Shown in pieces: positions 34,429 to 43,453 of a stretch of 64,000 nucleotides of DNA. The position numbers and the translations under genes are program-made. Below the pieces are notes generated by a model that had not been told where the DNA came from, made no database searches, and worked only from the letters and a program-made list of their open reading frames with translations. Numbering within the stretch: position 1 is the stretch's first letter; the number at the start of each line of letters is the position of its first letter. The stretch spans positions 1-64,000 of the forward strand of contig NZ_JAFCKP010000022.1 of NCBI RefSeq assembly GCF_018130245.1, written 5' to 3'. This DNA is from Bradyrhizobium sp. SZCCT0231. Lineage in GTDB: Bacteria > Pseudomonadota > Alphaproteobacteria > Rhizobiales > Xanthobacteraceae.

Positions 34429-36300
34429 TCACACCCTTGGCATGCTCGCCGGCCGCACCTCGCGGGCCTGCGCCGCGAGCCTGATGCCGGCGTTGGCTGC
34501 GCCAAAACCCTGGTAATTCCTGCGCTCGACGATCTCGAAGAAGAAGCGCTCGTCGAAAATGTGGGTGTAGACCTGGAAGAATTCGCCGTCGCCCTCGCGG
34601 TCGTAGAGAATGTGGTTGGCGCGCAGCTGTGCCATCAGCTCGGGGGCGAGGTCGTACTTGGCTTCGATGTCGTCGTAGTAGTTCTCGGGGATATCCAGGA
34701 AGTCCGCGCCGCGCTTGCGCATCGCGGCGACCGTCGCAAAGATGTCCCGGCACGCGAAGGCGACATGCTGCACGCCTGAGCCAAAGAATTCCGAGATGAA
34801 GCGCGCCGGCAGGGTGCGGTTGGCGGAGGAGCCGTTGAGGACGAAGCGCAGGCTCTGATCGGCGTTGATGATGGCCTGGCTTTGCACGAGGCCTCTGGGA
34901 TCGGCGATCTCCATCTGCGGCAGGCGCTTCAGGTCGAGAATGCCGGTGTAGAACAACAGCCAGGACAGCATCTCGTCATAGGGCATCGACTGCGCGATGT
35001 GGTCGACGGCGACCAGGGCATCGGCGCTTGCATCGCTTGCGATCGGCTCGAAATCGGTGTCCCAGTTCTTGCCGGCCTGATCCAGGAAATAGAGCAGGCT
35101 GCCGCCGACGCCGTGGATGGCCGGGATCTCCAACTCGCCTGGCCCGACCGGCTGGTAGAAGGTGCGCGCCTTCAGCGCCTCGGCGCGCTGCATGGCAAGG
35201 CCGGCATTGTCGACGTCGAGCGCGATCGCGCAGACGCCGGGGCCGTGAGTGACGTAATGCGAATGCGCAAAGCCGTCGGTCTCGCAATTGACGACAAGCT
35301 CGACCTTGCCCTGCGACCAGCGCTCCACCGCCTTGCTGCGATGTTGGCCGGTCTTGCGGAAGCCGAGCTGCGAAAACAGGCGGGCAAGCTCACCGGCCTT
35401 GGTCTCGTTGACGGCGAACTCGACGAAGCCGGTGCCGCGGCTTTTGGCCTTCGGCGCCAGCGGCTCGCTGGCAAATTTCGGCCAATCCGGTGCGAGCTGG
35501 TCCTCCAGCAGGATCAGCGAACGCAGGCCGTCGATCGCAGTCTGCGCGGCCGAGCCGGCGCGGAACTGGTCGTTGAAAATTTCAAGCGACAGCGGCCCGG
35601 CATAGCCGGTCGCCGCGATCGCGGCCATGAACTCGCCGACCGGCAAGTCGCCCTGGCCGGGGAAGGAGCGGAAGTGCCGGCTCCAGGACAGGATGTCCAG
35701 CTCGAGCCTTGGCGCGTCCGCGAGCTGCACCAGAAAGATCCTGTCGCCGGGGATCGAGGCGATCGCGCGGGTCGGAAAGCCCGGCGCCAGCGCATGGAAG
35801 CTGTCGAGGATGACGCCGATCGCGGGATGATCGGCGCGGCGCACGATCTCCCAGGCATCGCGGTAGTCGTTGACGTGGCGGCCCCAGGCCAGTGCCTCGT
35901 AGCCGACGCGCAAGCCACGTTTGGCGGCGCGCTCGCCGAGCTCGCGAAAATCGTCCGCGGCGCGGTCGATGCCGCCGAGCGAGGCGGGCGACACGTTGGA
36001 ACAGATCAGCAAGAGATCGGTCCCGAGCTCCTGCATCAGATCGAACTTGCGCATCGCGCGGGCAAAATTGCGCGAGCGCTGCGGTTCCGGCATGCCCTCG
36101 AAATCGCGAAACGGCTGGAACGCGCAAATCTCGAGATTGAGATCGCGGCAGAGCTTTGCGACGTCTCGTGGGCTCGCGCCGAACGACAGCAGATCGTTCT
36201 CGAAAATCTCGACCGCGTCGAAACCCGCGGCCGCGACGGCACGGAGCTTTTCGTCGAGGGCGCCTGAAAGGGAGACGGTCGCGATCGAGCGTTTGGTCAT
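34429..36300 (-). CDS. quiC: 3-Dehydroshikimate dehydratase, QuiC1 type (fused HPPD-like domain)
   Basis: This 623-residue two-domain enzyme has an N-terminal sugar-isomerase TIM barrel (about 1-285) and a C-terminal 4-hydroxyphenylpyruvate-dioxygenase-like half (about 295-620). The barrel shows the divalent-metal ligand set Glu135 (VGYEALAWG), Asp166 (VILDSFHA), Gln192 (FLVQLADAP) and Glu240 (LSLEIFND). The fused family includes QuiC1, which converts 3-dehydroshikimate to protocatechuate. It is the last gene of an operon with a complete importer and a shikimate-type dehydrogenase, and its ATG overlaps the LivF stop. That context makes dehydroshikimate dehydration the likely reaction. Confidence 0.87.
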   Translation of the reverse strand: MTKRSIATVSLSGALDEKLRAVAAAGFDAVEIFENDLLSFGASPRDVAKLCRDLNLEICAFQPFRDFEGMPEPQRSRNFARAMRKFDLMQELGTDLLLICSNVSPASLGGIDRAADDFRELGERAAKRGLRVGYEALAWGRHVNDYRDAWEIVRRADHPAIGVILDSFHALAPGFPTRAIASIPGDRIFLVQLADAPRLELDILSWSRHFRSFPGQGDLPVGEFMAAIAATGYAGPLSLEIFNDQFRAGSAAQTAIDGLRSLILLEDQLAPDWPKFASEPLAPKAKSRGTGFVEFAVNETKAGELARLFSQLGFRKTGQHRSKAVERWSQGKVELVVNCETDGFAHSHYVTHGPGVCAIALDVDNAGLAMQRAEALKARTFYQPVGPGELEIPAIHGVGGSLLYFLDQAGKNWDTDFEPIASDASADALVAVDHIAQSMPYDEMLSWLLFYTGILDLKRLPQMEIADPRGLVQSQAIINADQSLRFVLNGSSANRTLPARFISEFFGSGVQHVAFACRDIFATVAAMRKRGADFLDIPENYYDDIEAKYDLAPELMAQLRANHILYDREGDGEFFQVYTHIFDERFFFEIVERRNYQGFGAANAGIRLAAQAREVRPASMPRV

Positions 36301-37034
36301 GCTGCGTTGTCCTCCATCGCGCCCCCAAGGAACAATTGCCCAATGCGGGGATCGTTCAAAATGCGCTCCGCCTTGTCGACCATGCGGGTCTGGCCGAGCT
36401 CGAGCACGATGCCGATGTCGGAGATTTCGAGCGCCGAGCGCGCGTTCTGCTCGATCATCAGGATGGTGACGCCGCGGTCGCGCAGGCTCTTGAGGATATC
36501 GAAGGTCTGCTGCACCATCAGCGGCGACAGGCCGATCGAGGGTTCGTCGATCAGCACCAGCTTCGGCTCGAGCAGCAGCGAGCGGGCGATCTCGAGCTGC
36601 TTCTGCTCACCGCCCGATAGCGTCGAGGCCTGCTGTGCCGATTTGCGGCGCAGCGCCGGGAATAGGTCCAGCGCAGCCTCGATCCGCCTGGGCAGGTCGA
36701 GGCCCTTGTCGGCGGCGACGCCGCCGAGCTCGATATTGTGGCGCACGGACAACTCGGGGAAGATGTTGCGGCCCTGCGGCACGTAGCAGATGCCGGCATT
36801 GAGCAGTGCGCGCTGGCTCAAATTGGTGACGTCGCGACCCCCAAAGCTGATCTTGCCGTCACGCAGCTTGAGCAGTCCGAAGATCGCCTTGAACACGGTG
36901 GACTTGCCGGCGCCGTTGGGGCCGATGATGGTGGTGATGGTCGCCTCCGGCACGGCGAAACTCGTGCCGTTCAGGATCGTCATCTTGCCGTAGCCGCCGA
37001 CGAGGTTGTGAACCGAGAGGATCGGGTCGCTCAT
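36297..37034 (-). CDS. Branched-chain-type ABC transporter ATPase, LivF type
   Basis: This 245-residue ATPase has Walker A GPNGAGKS, signature LSGGEQKQLEIARSL and Walker B LVLIDEPSIGLS. The short LivF layout, with AGICYVPQGRNIFPELSVRHN, is clear. It is the fifth of six importer and enzyme genes after the dehydrogenase. It lies 10 bases after the LivG-type gene and its stop overlaps the quiC start by 4 bases. It would power uptake of the hydroaromatic acid handled by the operon. Confidence 0.92.
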   Translation of the reverse strand: MSDPILSVHNLVGGYGKMTILNGTSFAVPEATITTIIGPNGAGKSTVFKAIFGLLKLRDGKISFGGRDVTNLSQRALLNAGICYVPQGRNIFPELSVRHNIELGGVAADKGLDLPRRIEAALDLFPALRRKSAQQASTLSGGEQKQLEIARSLLLEPKLVLIDEPSIGLSPLMVQQTFDILKSLRDRGVTILMIEQNARSALEISDIGIVLELGQTRMVDKAERILNDPRIGQLFLGGAMEDNAA

Positions 37035-37044
37035 GGTCGGCTCC

Positions 37045-37788
37045 TCAATGTCCTAGATAAGCTTCGATCACGGCGGGGTTCTTGCGCACTTCGTCCGGCC
37101 GTCCCATTGCCAGCACCTTGCCTTCCGCCATCACCATCACGCGCGAGCAGAGCGACATCACGAACTCCATGTTGTGCTCGATCACTACGAAGGTGGCGTC
37201 CTTCTCGCGGTTGATCGCGACCAGGCGCTCCTTCAGGTCAGCCAGCATCGACGGATTGACACCGCCGGCGGGCTCGTCGAGCAGCACCAGGCGCGGGCCA
37301 CCCATGAAGGCCATGGCGGCATCGAGCAGTTTCTGCTGGCCGTAGGAGAGACCGCCCGCGGGCTCGTCTGCGAGATGGTCGAGCTTGAAAAAGCCGATCA
37401 TCTGGTTGGCGGCCTCCGTCAGTCCGGCGTCGGAGCGGCCGACCAGGCGCGAGGCCATGTTGCCCTGGTGCTCCTGGCCCGCAAGGATCAGGTTCTCGCG
37501 CACCGAGAGCTTCGGGAACACCTGCAGCAGCTGGAAGGTGCGGCTGACCCCGAGCTTGTTGAGCTCGGAGGGGCGCAGGCCCGTGACGACCTGCCCGTCG
37601 AGCTTCACCTCGCCGCCCGACGGCGTGAGCTGGCCGAGGATGCAATTGAACAGCGTGGACTTGCCGCAGCCGTTAGGACCGATCAGGCCGAGGATCTCGC
37701 CCTCGCGTACGTCGAACGAGACCCCGTTGACGGCGTGGATGCCGCCAAAGCTCTTCTTGATGTCGGTGACTTCGAGAACCGCACTCAT
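37045..37788 (-). CDS. Branched-chain-type ABC transporter ATPase, LivG type
   Basis: This 247-residue ATPase starts at the ATG at 37788, which overlaps the LivM stop; the longer frame upstream is a shadow of LivM. It has GPNGCGKST, GLSYGQQKLLDAAMAFMG as the signature region and LVLLDEPAGGVNPSM. The LivG-specific LGVSRTFQLLQVFPKLSVRENL segment is present. It forms the ATPase heterodimer with the LivF-type protein encoded next. Confidence 0.92.
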   Translation of the reverse strand: MSAVLEVTDIKKSFGGIHAVNGVSFDVREGEILGLIGPNGCGKSTLFNCILGQLTPSGGEVKLDGQVVTGLRPSELNKLGVSRTFQLLQVFPKLSVRENLILAGQEHQGNMASRLVGRSDAGLTEAANQMIGFFKLDHLADEPAGGLSYGQQKLLDAAMAFMGGPRLVLLDEPAGGVNPSMLADLKERLVAINREKDATFVVIEHNMEFVMSLCSRVMVMAEGKVLAMGRPDEVRKNPAVIEAYLGH

Positions 37789-38783
37789 TGCACCGTCTCC
37801 AGGCGGGATTTTGCGACGGCGCGCAGCGCGGACGCCGCCTTGGTGCGTCGTTCGGCGAGATATCGATCCAGGATTCCCAGAATGCCGGTCGGCGACCAGA
37901 TCAGCAGCAGCATCACGGCGACCGCGTACAGCATCAGATAGTAGCCCTCGGTGAAGCGCAGCCATTCCGGCAGCAGCACCGCGATCATCGCCCCCAGGAA
38001 CGGACCGAAATAGAAACCGGCCCCGCCGACGATCACCATCATCAACAGGTCGAGCGAGAGCGACAGGTTGAAGGGCACGGGGTCGATATATTGCGTCAGC
38101 GGCGCGTAGAGCGCGCCGGCGACGCCGCCGAGCGCCGAGCCGATTGCGAAGGCCATCAGCGTGTAGCGGCGCGTGTCGACGCCGAGCGATTGCGCGCGCA
38201 GCGGATTTTCGCGTAGCGCCATGAAGGCGCGGCCCCAGGGCGAGCGGATCAGCCACCACACGGCGAGCGAGACGATCGCAAGCGAACCGAGGCAGACATA
38301 ATAGAACGGCAGCGGTCTGTTGGTTGCCAGCCCGAAGATGTGCGGGCGCGGGATGTTGGAGATGCCGTAGATGCCGCCGGTGAGCCAGCTCTCGTTGCGG
38401 AACACGAGGAAGGCCAGCGTCGAGAAGGCGAGCGTGACGAAGGCGAGGTAATGGTGCTGCACGCGCAGCGCGGGATAGCCGAGCACCCAGCCGACCGCGA
38501 AGCTCAACACGATCGCGACAAGGATCGCCGCCGGCAGCGGCCAGCCATGCGTGGTCATGATCGCCGCCGCATAGGCGCCGATGCCGACGAAGGCTCCTTG
38601 AGCCAGCGAGACCTGGCCGGCGTAGCCGAGCGTGAGATTCAGCCCCATCGCGGCGATGCTCATCACCGCCCACTGGCTGAGGATGAACAGGCCATAGCGG
38701 TTGAAGTTCATGGGGACCACGATCAGCGCGGCGATGACGGCAAGGCCGAGCGCGATCTTCAACGGTTTGGCGAAGCCGCTCAT
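37785..38783 (-). CDS. Branched-chain-type ABC transporter permease, LivM type
   Basis: This 332-residue permease has about nine to ten helices. The LivM marker region is AAMGLNLTLGYAGQVSLAQGAFVGIGAYAAAI, and the coupling loop ALRENPLRAQSLGVDTRRYTLMAFAIGSALGGVAGAL. It overlaps both neighbours by four bases (ATGA), showing tight translational coupling within the operon. With the LivH-type subunit it forms the channel for the operon's substrate. Confidence 0.92.
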   Translation of the reverse strand: MSGFAKPLKIALGLAVIAALIVVPMNFNRYGLFILSQWAVMSIAAMGLNLTLGYAGQVSLAQGAFVGIGAYAAAIMTTHGWPLPAAILVAIVLSFAVGWVLGYPALRVQHHYLAFVTLAFSTLAFLVFRNESWLTGGIYGISNIPRPHIFGLATNRPLPFYYVCLGSLAIVSLAVWWLIRSPWGRAFMALRENPLRAQSLGVDTRRYTLMAFAIGSALGGVAGALYAPLTQYIDPVPFNLSLSLDLLMMVIVGGAGFYFGPFLGAMIAVLLPEWLRFTEGYYLMLYAVAVMLLLIWSPTGILGILDRYLAERRTKAASALRAVAKSRLETVQ

Positions 38784-39655
38784 ACGGTGCGCTCCTCGGC
38801 GCGGCCGAGCAAGCCCTGCGGCCGGAACAGGATGACGGCGATCAGGAAGATCATCGGCACGGCGGCGCGGTACTGCGTCGAGACATAGGCGGCCGCGAGA
38901 TTGTCGAGCACGCCGATCAACAGGCCGCCGGCGATCGCGCCGCGCACCTGGTTGAAGCCGCCGACGATCGCCGCGATGAAGGCGGCCTGGCCCAGCACCT
39001 CACCTGACGAGAACTTTGCGAGGTAGATCGGCGTGATCAGCAGCGAGGCCAGCGCCACCAGGAAGGCGTTGATCAGGAAGGTCAGCAGGATCATGCGCTC
39101 GACCGGGACGCCAATGATGCGCGCCACCGTCGGGTTCTGCGCCGCCGCCTGCATCTGGTGGCCGAGCGAGGTGCGGTTCAGCAGTGTCGTCAGTCCAAGG
39201 ACGGCGAGAATGGCGACGACGAGGACGCCGATGCTTTGCAGCGACACGGCGTGGCCGAGGATTGAGATATCACCGGTCGGCACGATCGACGGGAAGGGCG
39301 AGGCCTCGGCGCTGAAGAACTGCTTGACAGCCTCCTTGATGCCGATCGCAAGCGCCATGGTCGCAATCGCCAGCGGCAGCACGCCGTGACGCATCATCGG
39401 GTCCACCAGCAGCAGCTTGAAGGCAAGGCCGAGCAGGATCATCGACAGGAGGATGCCAAGGATGATCGCGAGCCAGAACGGCGCGCCCACATGCATCGCC
39501 GCCAGCATCAGGAACGCCGGCAGCATCACGAACTCGCCTTGCGCGAAATTGATGGTCTGCGAGGTCTGCCACAGCAGCGTGAAGCCGACCGCAACCAGCG
39601 CATAGATCGCACCGGTGGCAAGTCCCGCGACCAGAAGATCAAATAGGTTGGACAT
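38780..39655 (-). CDS. Branched-chain-type ABC transporter permease, LivH type
   Basis: This 291-residue permease starts MSNLFDLLVAGLATGAIYALVAVGFTLLWQTSQTINFAQGEFVML, the LivH signature. The cytoplasmic loop GHQMQAAAQNPTVARIIGVPVERMILLTF follows. It lies 250 bases after the receptor gene, a gap filled by a hairpin repeat that could lower expression of the membrane parts relative to the receptor. Confidence 0.92.
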   Translation of the reverse strand: MSNLFDLLVAGLATGAIYALVAVGFTLLWQTSQTINFAQGEFVMLPAFLMLAAMHVGAPFWLAIILGILLSMILLGLAFKLLLVDPMMRHGVLPLAIATMALAIGIKEAVKQFFSAEASPFPSIVPTGDISILGHAVSLQSIGVLVVAILAVLGLTTLLNRTSLGHQMQAAAQNPTVARIIGVPVERMILLTFLINAFLVALASLLITPIYLAKFSSGEVLGQAAFIAAIVGGFNQVRGAIAGGLLIGVLDNLAAAYVSTQYRAAVPMIFLIAVILFRPQGLLGRAEERTV

Positions 39656-39716
39656 GGGTTCTCTTTGATCGTTGGAGCCCGAGTGAACTGGAGTGCCGCG
39701 AATTCAGGTCTATCTC

Positions 39717-39903
39717 TTCCTCTCCCCGTTCTTACGGGGAGAGGGTGGGGTGAGGGGCTCTATCCGCGAACTCAGCTGTCACCGTGACTGCGGAAGCACC
39801 CCTCACCCCGACCCTCTCCCCGCGAAGAGCGGGGCGAGGGAGAAGAAATCCCCGCATCCGCGTTCGCTGAAGCTTCGGCGAGGCAGGCGCGGGGAGAGGC
39901 GAA
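39717..39903. repeat. Dispersed CTCTCCCC hairpin repeat inside the importer operon
   Basis: CTCTCCCCGTTCTTACGGGG and GAGGGTGGGGTGAGGGGCTC at the left pair with CCCCTCACCCCGACCCTCTCCCCGC further right. The first 45 bases are nearly identical to 34155-34200. The element separates the receptor gene from livH. Confidence 0.85.
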
Positions 39904-39905
39904 GA

Positions 39906-41036
39906 TCACTTCACTTTCGGCAGCACCTGCTTCACCACCTGCTTGCCTTCGACCACCTCGACCAGGAAGCTCTGGCGGTCGATGTCGCCGGTGTCGCTGA
40001 AGGTGACGTCCATCAGGATGCCCGGCTCGTCCGCCGCCTTGATGGTGAGACCGTGCAGCGTGTCGGCGAACTTCTTCGGATCGACCTTGCCCATCTTCTC
40101 GGTGGTGGCCTTCACCATGTAGACCGCGAGATAGCCCTTCAGGCCGTTATGATCGGGGACGTAATTGTACTTCTTGGAAAACTTCTCGCGGAACGCCTTG
40201 ATCAGATCGACCGGCGCGTCGGTGGTGAGGCCGACATGGCCGCGCGCGCCGTTGGCGGCGTCGCCGGCGAGCTCGATCACCTTCTGGCCGATCAGCGTGG
40301 TCTCGCCCATCAGCGGCGCGGTGACGCCCTGGCGCTTCAGCTCTTTCAGGATCCGCGCGCTCTCCTCTTCGTTGAGATAGACGAAGACGGCGTCGGGGTT
40401 GGCAGCCTTGATCTTGCCGACGTCGGCGGCGAAATCGGCCTGGCCCGCCTCAGTGGAGAGATCGGCAACAACCTTGGAGCCGAGCCGGTCGAGCTCCTTG
40501 ACCACGACGTCGCGGCCACCGCGGCCGAAGTCGTTGTTGACCCAGACCACCGCGACGGTCTTCGCCTTCATCTCGTCGTGAATGTACTTTGCGACCTTCG
40601 GCATCGAGGATTGCTGGCCGAACGACGTGCGGAACAGGAACTTGTTGCCTGCTTGCGTCAGCTCGGCGGCTTCGCCGCCCATGATCTGCGCGATGCCGGC
40701 TTCGGCCGCCAGCGGCGCGGTCACCTTCACCGAGCCGGAATAGCCGGGCCCGAGCAGCACGTAAGGTTCAGCGTCGAGCGCCTTCTGCACCTGGGCGCGC
40801 GCCACGCCGGGGTTGGACTGCGAGTCGGCGTGGGTGACCTCGAGCTTGCGGCCGAGCACACCGCCCTTGGCGTTGATCTCCTCAATCGCGAGGTCGATGC
40901 CGTTCTTCCAGTTGGTGCCGACAGTGGCGCCGCCGCCCGAGAGCTCGGCAACGTCGGCGAGCTTGATCGCCTGGGCAAGGGCGCTCGTTGCGGTCATGGC
41001 GGTGAGCAGCGCGCCCACCAATAGCGTTGATTTCAT
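39906..41036 (-). CDS. Liv-type ABC substrate-binding protein, quinate/shikimate receptor candidate
   Basis: This 376-residue receptor starts at the ATG at 41036 after GGGAGGAGAGG and has a signal peptide ending ATSALA. The type 1 fold follows with IKLADVAELSGGGATVGTNWKNGIDLAIEEINAKGGVLG and the hinge region VWVNNDFGRGG. It lies 56 bases after the dehydrogenase gene and leads into LivH, LivM, LivG and LivF genes. With quinate/shikimate-type enzymes at both ends of the operon, the ligand is probably quinate, shikimate or dehydroshikimate. Confidence 0.88.
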   Translation of the reverse strand: MKSTLLVGALLTAMTATSALAQAIKLADVAELSGGGATVGTNWKNGIDLAIEEINAKGGVLGRKLEVTHADSQSNPGVARAQVQKALDAEPYVLLGPGYSGSVKVTAPLAAEAGIAQIMGGEAAELTQAGNKFLFRTSFGQQSSMPKVAKYIHDEMKAKTVAVVWVNNDFGRGGRDVVVKELDRLGSKVVADLSTEAGQADFAADVGKIKAANPDAVFVYLNEEESARILKELKRQGVTAPLMGETTLIGQKVIELAGDAANGARGHVGLTTDAPVDLIKAFREKFSKKYNYVPDHNGLKGYLAVYMVKATTEKMGKVDPKKFADTLHGLTIKAADEPGILMDVTFSDTGDIDRQSFLVEVVEGKQVVKQVLPKVK

Positions 41037-41092
41037 CGTCCTCTCCTCCCGTTTCAAATCTTGCCAGCGGCCTTGTATCCGGCCGCTTCGCC

Positions 41093-41971
41093 TCAAGCTG
41101 CCTGATAGGCTGCGCTGCGCGCCGCCATCACGGCATCAAAAGCCTCTCCCATGATCTCGGTCGATGGGGCAAGGCCCGTGAACAGTTCGAAGGCGTCGGC
41201 GGCCTGGTAGATCGCGAGCTCGCGCCCGGTCATGATCCGGGCGCCTTTCTCTTGCGCTGCGGCAAGCAGCGGCGTGATCAACGGCGAATAGACGGCGTCG
41301 GCGACCCACAGGTCCGGCCTGAGCAGCGCCGCCGGTACCGGCGTGTCACGGCTCGGCAGCATGCCGACCGGCGTGCCGTTGACGAGACCGGTTGCGCCAT
41401 CGAGCGCATCCTCGACGCTTCCAGCCACCGTCGCGCCGCCTTGTCTGGCAAGCAGCGAGGCGAGTTTCTCGGCGCGCGCCGGCTCGCTGTCGAAAATGCG
41501 GATGTCGGCCACTTTCAGGCTCGCCAATGCGAACGCGATGGCCTTGCCGACGCCGCCGGCGCCAATCACGGCGACGGCGTTGCCGGACGGCGCCAGCAAT
41601 GGAGCCACCGCCCGTGCAAAACCCGTGGTGTCGGTGTTGTGGCCGGTCAGCCGGCCATCCCCGACGACGACGGTGTTGACCGCGCCCATGCCGGCTGCGC
41701 CCGGCGCCAGCGCGTCGAGCAGCGGGACCACTGCTTCCTTGTAAGGATAGGTGACGTTGACGCCGGCAAAGCCGAGCCGCCGCACGCCTTCGAGCATCAT
41801 CTGCAGCTCGGCCGCGTCGGCGCCGGCGACTTCGATGAGCTGGTAATGGCCGCGCAGGCCAAGCGCCTCGGCGGCGCGCTCATGCATGGCGGGGGACGCG
41901 GAATGCGCGATCGGGGCGCCGATCAGGCCGGTGAGAAGCTTCTTGCTGGCGGCGTATCCGCGCTTCGGCAT
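41093..41971 (-). CDS. Quinate/shikimate dehydrogenase (AroE family, NAD type)
   Basis: This 292-residue AroE-family enzyme has the substrate motif HSASPAMH, catalytic Lys78 in NVTYPYKEA, Asp114 in GHNTDTTGFA and the nucleotide loop IGAGGVGKAIAFAL. After the second strand it has Asp161 in IFDSEPARAEK, where NADP-dependent AroE enzymes carry an NRT motif. An acidic residue there favours NAD, as in catabolic quinate/shikimate dehydrogenases. Its position at the head of an importer/quiC operon supports a catabolic role, oxidising shikimate or quinate to 3-dehydro acids, rather than aromatic amino acid biosynthesis. Confidence 0.87.
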   Translation of the reverse strand: MPKRGYAASKKLLTGLIGAPIAHSASPAMHERAAEALGLRGHYQLIEVAGADAAELQMMLEGVRRLGFAGVNVTYPYKEAVVPLLDALAPGAAGMGAVNTVVVGDGRLTGHNTDTTGFARAVAPLLAPSGNAVAVIGAGGVGKAIAFALASLKVADIRIFDSEPARAEKLASLLARQGGATVAGSVEDALDGATGLVNGTPVGMLPSRDTPVPAALLRPDLWVADAVYSPLITPLLAAAQEKGARIMTGRELAIYQAADAFELFTGLAPSTEIMGEAFDAVMAARSAAYQAA

Positions 41972-42094
41972 GGTTGGCTATCGTCTCGTTGGGAGCGTCC
42001 GGTCCCCGGCCATTAGCGGGGAAGCCCGCGCAATTCCAGTTGCGACGATAGCCTTTCCGCCGCCTAACACAATTACCCTTTTATCCAGCAAACC

Positions 42095-42107
42095 TAACAT
42101 CATGTTA
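42095..42107. promoter_or_regulatory. Possible LysR box (TAACA-TCA-TGTTA)
   Basis: This 13-base palindrome has the T-N11-A form recognised by LysR-type regulators. It overlaps the last codon of the LysR gene and lies about 125 bases before the dehydrogenase start, in the right range for an activator site of that operon. Confidence 0.4.
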
Positions 42108-43043
42108 TTTCTTTCGCCCGCGTGCCAGGGCGGCCTTGCCATTGCCGCGAGACGGCTCGACCGCACGCATCTCGGTGCGCAGGGATTCGATGAAGTACTC
42201 CGCATGCAGCGACAGCGGCGTGCCGCGCTTGACTGCGATGTAGGTGTCGAACCGCGTCGGCTCGGTGATCTTCAGAAGCTCGATCCCGGGATAGCCGCCA
42301 TGGGCGACCGTGAACTGGTCGATGATGGCGATGCCGAGCCCCGCCTTCACCAGCGCGCAGACCGTGGTGCCGAAGCGCGCGCGGATGGTGATGTTGTAGT
42401 CGAGCCGGTTGCGCGCAAAGATCCCGGCCATGATTCGGCCGTAAGGGTCGTTGGGATCGATGCCGATCAGCGGATAGCGGGTGATCTCGGCGGCGGAGAC
42501 CTGCTTGCGGCCGGCCAGCTCGTGGCCCGGCGGCACGATGCAATAGAGCTCGCCCGAGGCGAGCGGCATGAAGTCGAGCCCGGAATGCTCCAGCCGGTAG
42601 CTCATCGCGACGCACTCGCCGCGGCCGAGCATCAGGTAGTCGATGGCTTCCTCGAGCTTGAGGATGTTGATGTCGATGCCGAGATCGGGATAGCGGCGGC
42701 GGACGCGCTCGATCGCGCGCGGCACCATCACCTGCGAGATGCTCGGCACCGAACCGATGCGCAGCTCCGACAGGCCGCCGCGGCCGATCTTGGAGATGAT
42801 CTCGGAGAGATCGTCGACCTTCTTGTAGACCCCGTTGATCTGCTCGAAGATGTTCTCGGCTTCCGGCGTCGGGAAGTAGCGCCCGTTCTGGCGCTGGAAG
42901 AAGCGGATGCCGAGCGAGCGTTCGGTGTATTTGACCAGACGGCTGATGCCCGGCGCCGATACGTTGAGCAGCTTCGCCGCGCCGCCGATGGTGCCCGTCA
43001 CCATCACGGCACGGATCACTTCAACCTGGCGTAGCGTCATCAT
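42105..43043 (-). CDS. LysR-family transcriptional regulator
   Basis: This 312-residue regulator has the N-terminal winged helix (about 1-62): MTLRQVEVIRAVMVTGTIGGAAKLLNVSAPGISRLVKYTERSLGIRFFQR. A two-lobed effector domain follows from about 95 to 300. It is transcribed in the same direction as the quinate/shikimate operon, 133 bases upstream of it, rather than divergently as is common for the family. It is the best candidate activator of that operon, with shikimate-pathway acids as likely inducers. Either of two adjacent ATGs may be the start. Confidence 0.9.
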   Translation of the reverse strand: MMTLRQVEVIRAVMVTGTIGGAAKLLNVSAPGISRLVKYTERSLGIRFFQRQNGRYFPTPEAENIFEQINGVYKKVDDLSEIISKIGRGGLSELRIGSVPSISQVMVPRAIERVRRRYPDLGIDINILKLEEAIDYLMLGRGECVAMSYRLEHSGLDFMPLASGELYCIVPPGHELAGRKQVSAAEITRYPLIGIDPNDPYGRIMAGIFARNRLDYNITIRARFGTTVCALVKAGLGIAIIDQFTVAHGGYPGIELLKITEPTRFDTYIAVKRGTPLSLHAEYFIESLRTEMRAVEPSRGNGKAALARGRKK

Positions 43044-43160
43044 GGCCTTGAAATGTCCTTGGCATCCGAAAGACGATCGTGGCGGCGATCATCTCACGAG
43101 AGTCGTGATGCCATCCAGCGGCAAGTGTGCGTCGATGTGGACGGAGGCTGGCGAGCTGCT

Positions 43161-43306
43161 CTCGTGTCCCGGACGCGCTGCAACGCGTTTGGCGTTGCGG
43201 CGCAGAGCCGGGACCCAGACAGCCGGAGGGGAAATGTCGGATGGCTGGGCCCCGGCTCTGCAGCGCATCGTCGAAGAGACGCTGCGCTGCGTCCGGGGCA
43301 CGCGAG
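43161..43306. repeat. Dispersed inverted repeat, CTCGTGTCCCGGACGC family (copy 2)
   Basis: CTCGTGTCCCGGACGCGCTG at the left pairs with CGCTGCGTCCGGGGCACGCGAG at the right, and GAGCCGGGACCC pairs with GGGCCCCGGCTC inside. It is homologous to 27415-27549. It occupies the middle of the 410-base gap 43044-43453, where I see no gene. Confidence 0.8.
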
Positions 43307-43453
43307 TGCGGCCGGACACGTCAACCATCTTCACAAGGGGAGAAGGGAAGCCCAACTTCGCGGTCAGAGTGTTTCGACCAAATCCAGCACGTTCAAATGG
43401 AAGGGCGTCGTCGCGCGATGTGTGGCTTCGGCGTCGTTTGTTGCAACTGCGTT

